Of a DNA stretch of 33,237 nt, positions 32,305 to 33,237 are shown piece by piece. How positions within the stretch are numbered: position 1 is the first letter of the stretch; every line of letters begins with the position of its first letter. This stretch comes from an uncultured bacterium. GTDB lineage: Bacteria; Cyanobacteriota; Vampirovibrionia; Gastranaerophilales; Gastranaerophilaceae. The stretch lies in NCBI GenBank assembly GCA_902777385.1, contig CACYTP010000018.1, positions 1 to 33,237 of the forward strand, given 5' to 3'. The translations under genes and the position numbers were made by a program. The notes under the pieces were generated by a model. That model saw only the letters and a list, made by a program, of their open reading frames with translations. It was not told where the DNA came from and did no database searches.

Positions 32305-33127
32305 TTTTTATATAGAAGATCACGTCAAAGCAGCATTAAACGAAGATATTGGTTTCGGCGATATCACAACCGAAAATCTTACCGGAGAAAGTGATACGTT
32401 ATCAGCAACCCTTGACACAAGAGTTGACGGGATTCTGTGCGGCAGCGAAGTTTTCAAAACCGTATTTAAAATTTTAAATCCTGCCGTCGAAGTTAAATTT
32501 TATTTTAAAGACGGAGATAAGATAAAAAAGGGTGATAAAGTCGCAGATATTAAAGGTCCTGCAAGGGCTGTTCTTATGGGAGAAAGAGTTTCTCTAAATT
32601 ACATCCAGAGAATGAGCGGTATTGCAACGGAAACTAATAAATATCAAACAGCAATCGGCAATCTCCCGGCTAAAATCGTTGACACAAGAAAAACAACGCC
32701 AAATTTTAGAGCTTTCGAAAAATATTCCGTAAAAATTGGCGGTGGAGCATTACACAGATTTAACCTTTCAGATTGTGCAATGATTAAAGATAATCATATT
32801 AAATTTGCAGGCTCTATAACTAATGCCGTGAAACAACTAAGAGAAAATATCTCGCACGCTCATAAGATTGAAGTTGAATGCGATACAATTGAACAGGTAA
32901 AAGAAGCTGTAGCTGTCGGAGCTGATATTATAATGCTTGATAATATGCCTTGTGACAAAATGAAAGAAGCTTGTAAGATTATAAATAAAAAAGCTATAGT
33001 CGAAGCAAGCGGTAATGTAAATTTAAATACAGTCAGACAAATTGCAGAATGCGGAGTTGATATTATATCATCCAGTGCAATAGTGGCAAAAGCCCCTACA
33101 TTAGACCTTGGACTGGATATTTTTTAA
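32294..33127 (+). CDS. nadC: Nicotinate-nucleotide pyrophosphorylase (quinolinate phosphoribosyltransferase)
   Basis: This 277-residue enzyme joins quinolinate and PRPP to give nicotinate mononucleotide. Signatures are NEDIGFGDITTENL, SGIATETNKY, DTRKTTPNFRAFEKYSVKIGGG, HRFNLSD, IKDNHI, EVECDTIEQ and EASGNVNL. The start is TTG at 32294, with AAGGAG 10 nt upstream, inside the end of nadB, so translation is coupled. nadA is not in the window. Confidence 0.95.
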   Translation: MLSNFYIEDHVKAALNEDIGFGDITTENLTGESDTLSATLDTRVDGILCGSEVFKTVFKILNPAVEVKFYFKDGDKIKKGDKVADIKGPARAVLMGERVSLNYIQRMSGIATETNKYQTAIGNLPAKIVDTRKTTPNFRAFEKYSVKIGGGALHRFNLSDCAMIKDNHIKFAGSITNAVKQLRENISHAHKIEVECDTIEQVKEAVAVGADIIMLDNMPCDKMKEACKIINKKAIVEASGNVNLNTVRQIAECGVDIISSSAIVAKAPTLDLGLDIF

Positions 33128-33142
33128 TATTCTGCTTTCACT

Positions 33143-33160
33143 TATGTAACAAAATGTAAC
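33143..33160 (-). promoter_or_regulatory. HLR1-type direct repeat (RpaB box match)
   Basis: The minus strand reads GTTACATT-TT-GTTACATA, an exact fit to the cyanobacterial RpaB box (G/T)TTACA(T/A)(T/A)NN(G/T)TTACA(T/A)(T/A). It lies just after nadC and about 65-80 bp before a possible start codon at 33224. No RpaB gene is in the window. Confidence 0.4.
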
Positions 33161-33195
33161 AAAAGAAAACAAAAGCCTAAAGATTTCATTTAATC

Positions 33196-33217
33196 TTCCG
33201 ATATATATAGTACGGAA
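33196..33217 (+). promoter_or_regulatory. Inverted repeat related to the 28201 hairpin
   Basis: TTCCG (33196-33200) and CGGAA (33213-33217) are separated by 12 nt. The left arm lies in AATCTTCCG, identical to the nine bases at 28199-28207, and the right arm in TACGGA, as at 28224-28229. ATG 33224 and AAGGG after it suggest that a gene begins at or beyond the window edge. Confidence 0.4.
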
Positions 33218-33237
33218 ATTAAAATGAAAGGGAACAA

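Noticed and set aside
1-33237. CRISPR arrays, insertion sequences, prophage or an origin
   Set aside because: I found no regularly spaced repeats, transposase or integrase motifs, or DnaA-box cluster.

Overview
The window is AT-rich, tightly packed bacterial chromosome from a diderm organism. An Omp85/TpsB-type outer-membrane transporter, a Skp-like periplasmic chaperone, GlmU and a PilT-like ATPase are all present. No photosynthesis, phage, transposon, CRISPR or rRNA genes are visible. The housekeeping genes, together with long lineage-restricted proteins carrying an N-terminal 'hxFxG' box, make me favour a gut-type non-photosynthetic cyanobacterial relative (Candidatus Gastranaerophilales, Vampirovibrionia/Melainabacteria). 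That placement is inference from recognition, not from a search.

Layout. Positions 1-3344 hold the tail of a CDS, a tRNA-Lys on the minus strand with a clear promoter, and a membrane-anchored GT5 starch/glycogen-synthase-like protein. Positions 3436-8004 hold a CNT nucleoside transporter with altered base-recognition residues, an AAA ATPase, a DnaJ with half a zinc domain, and QueE. Positions 8062-9887 are a def-fmt-aroH operon. Type I glutamine synthetase follows at 10323. Then come, on the minus strand, two tandem paralogous proteins with a degenerate HNH motif (11734-14408) and the t6A genes tsaE-tsaB. Positions 15622-17932 hold a small exported protein, thioredoxin reductase and a broken GT9 glycosyltransferase. 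PilT and RecO lie at 18295-20193, followed by a PfkB kinase (minus) and a 749-residue unknown protein. Positions 23735-26552 hold the divergent TpsB-like transporter and Skp. NfeD-QmcA, a previously hidden 53-codon gene, GlmU and a NarL-type regulator come next. The window ends with nadB-nadC and a regulatory region for a gene beyond the edge.

Main points of interest. (1) Five proteins of unrelated architecture share a short N-terminal signature ending in Phe-Gly or Phe-X-Gly. In three of them it sits at almost the same residue number (44-49). (2) Two intergenic regions about 8 kb apart carry an identical 25-bp minus-strand element followed, about 130-140 nt later, by a minus-strand terminator. 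This suggests a pair of related, undescribed small RNAs. (3) A 53-codon gene at 28241 is preceded by a 9-bp hairpin that fully pairs with its ribosome binding site, and a related inverted repeat occurs at the right edge of the window. (4) The last intergenic region contains an exact match to the cyanobacterial RpaB HLR1 box.

Promoters are easy to read here: TTGACG-17-TATAAT for glmU, TTGACG-17-TATACT for nfeD and TTGACA-17-TAAATT for tRNA-Lys. Bidirectional rho-independent terminators separate several convergent gene pairs.
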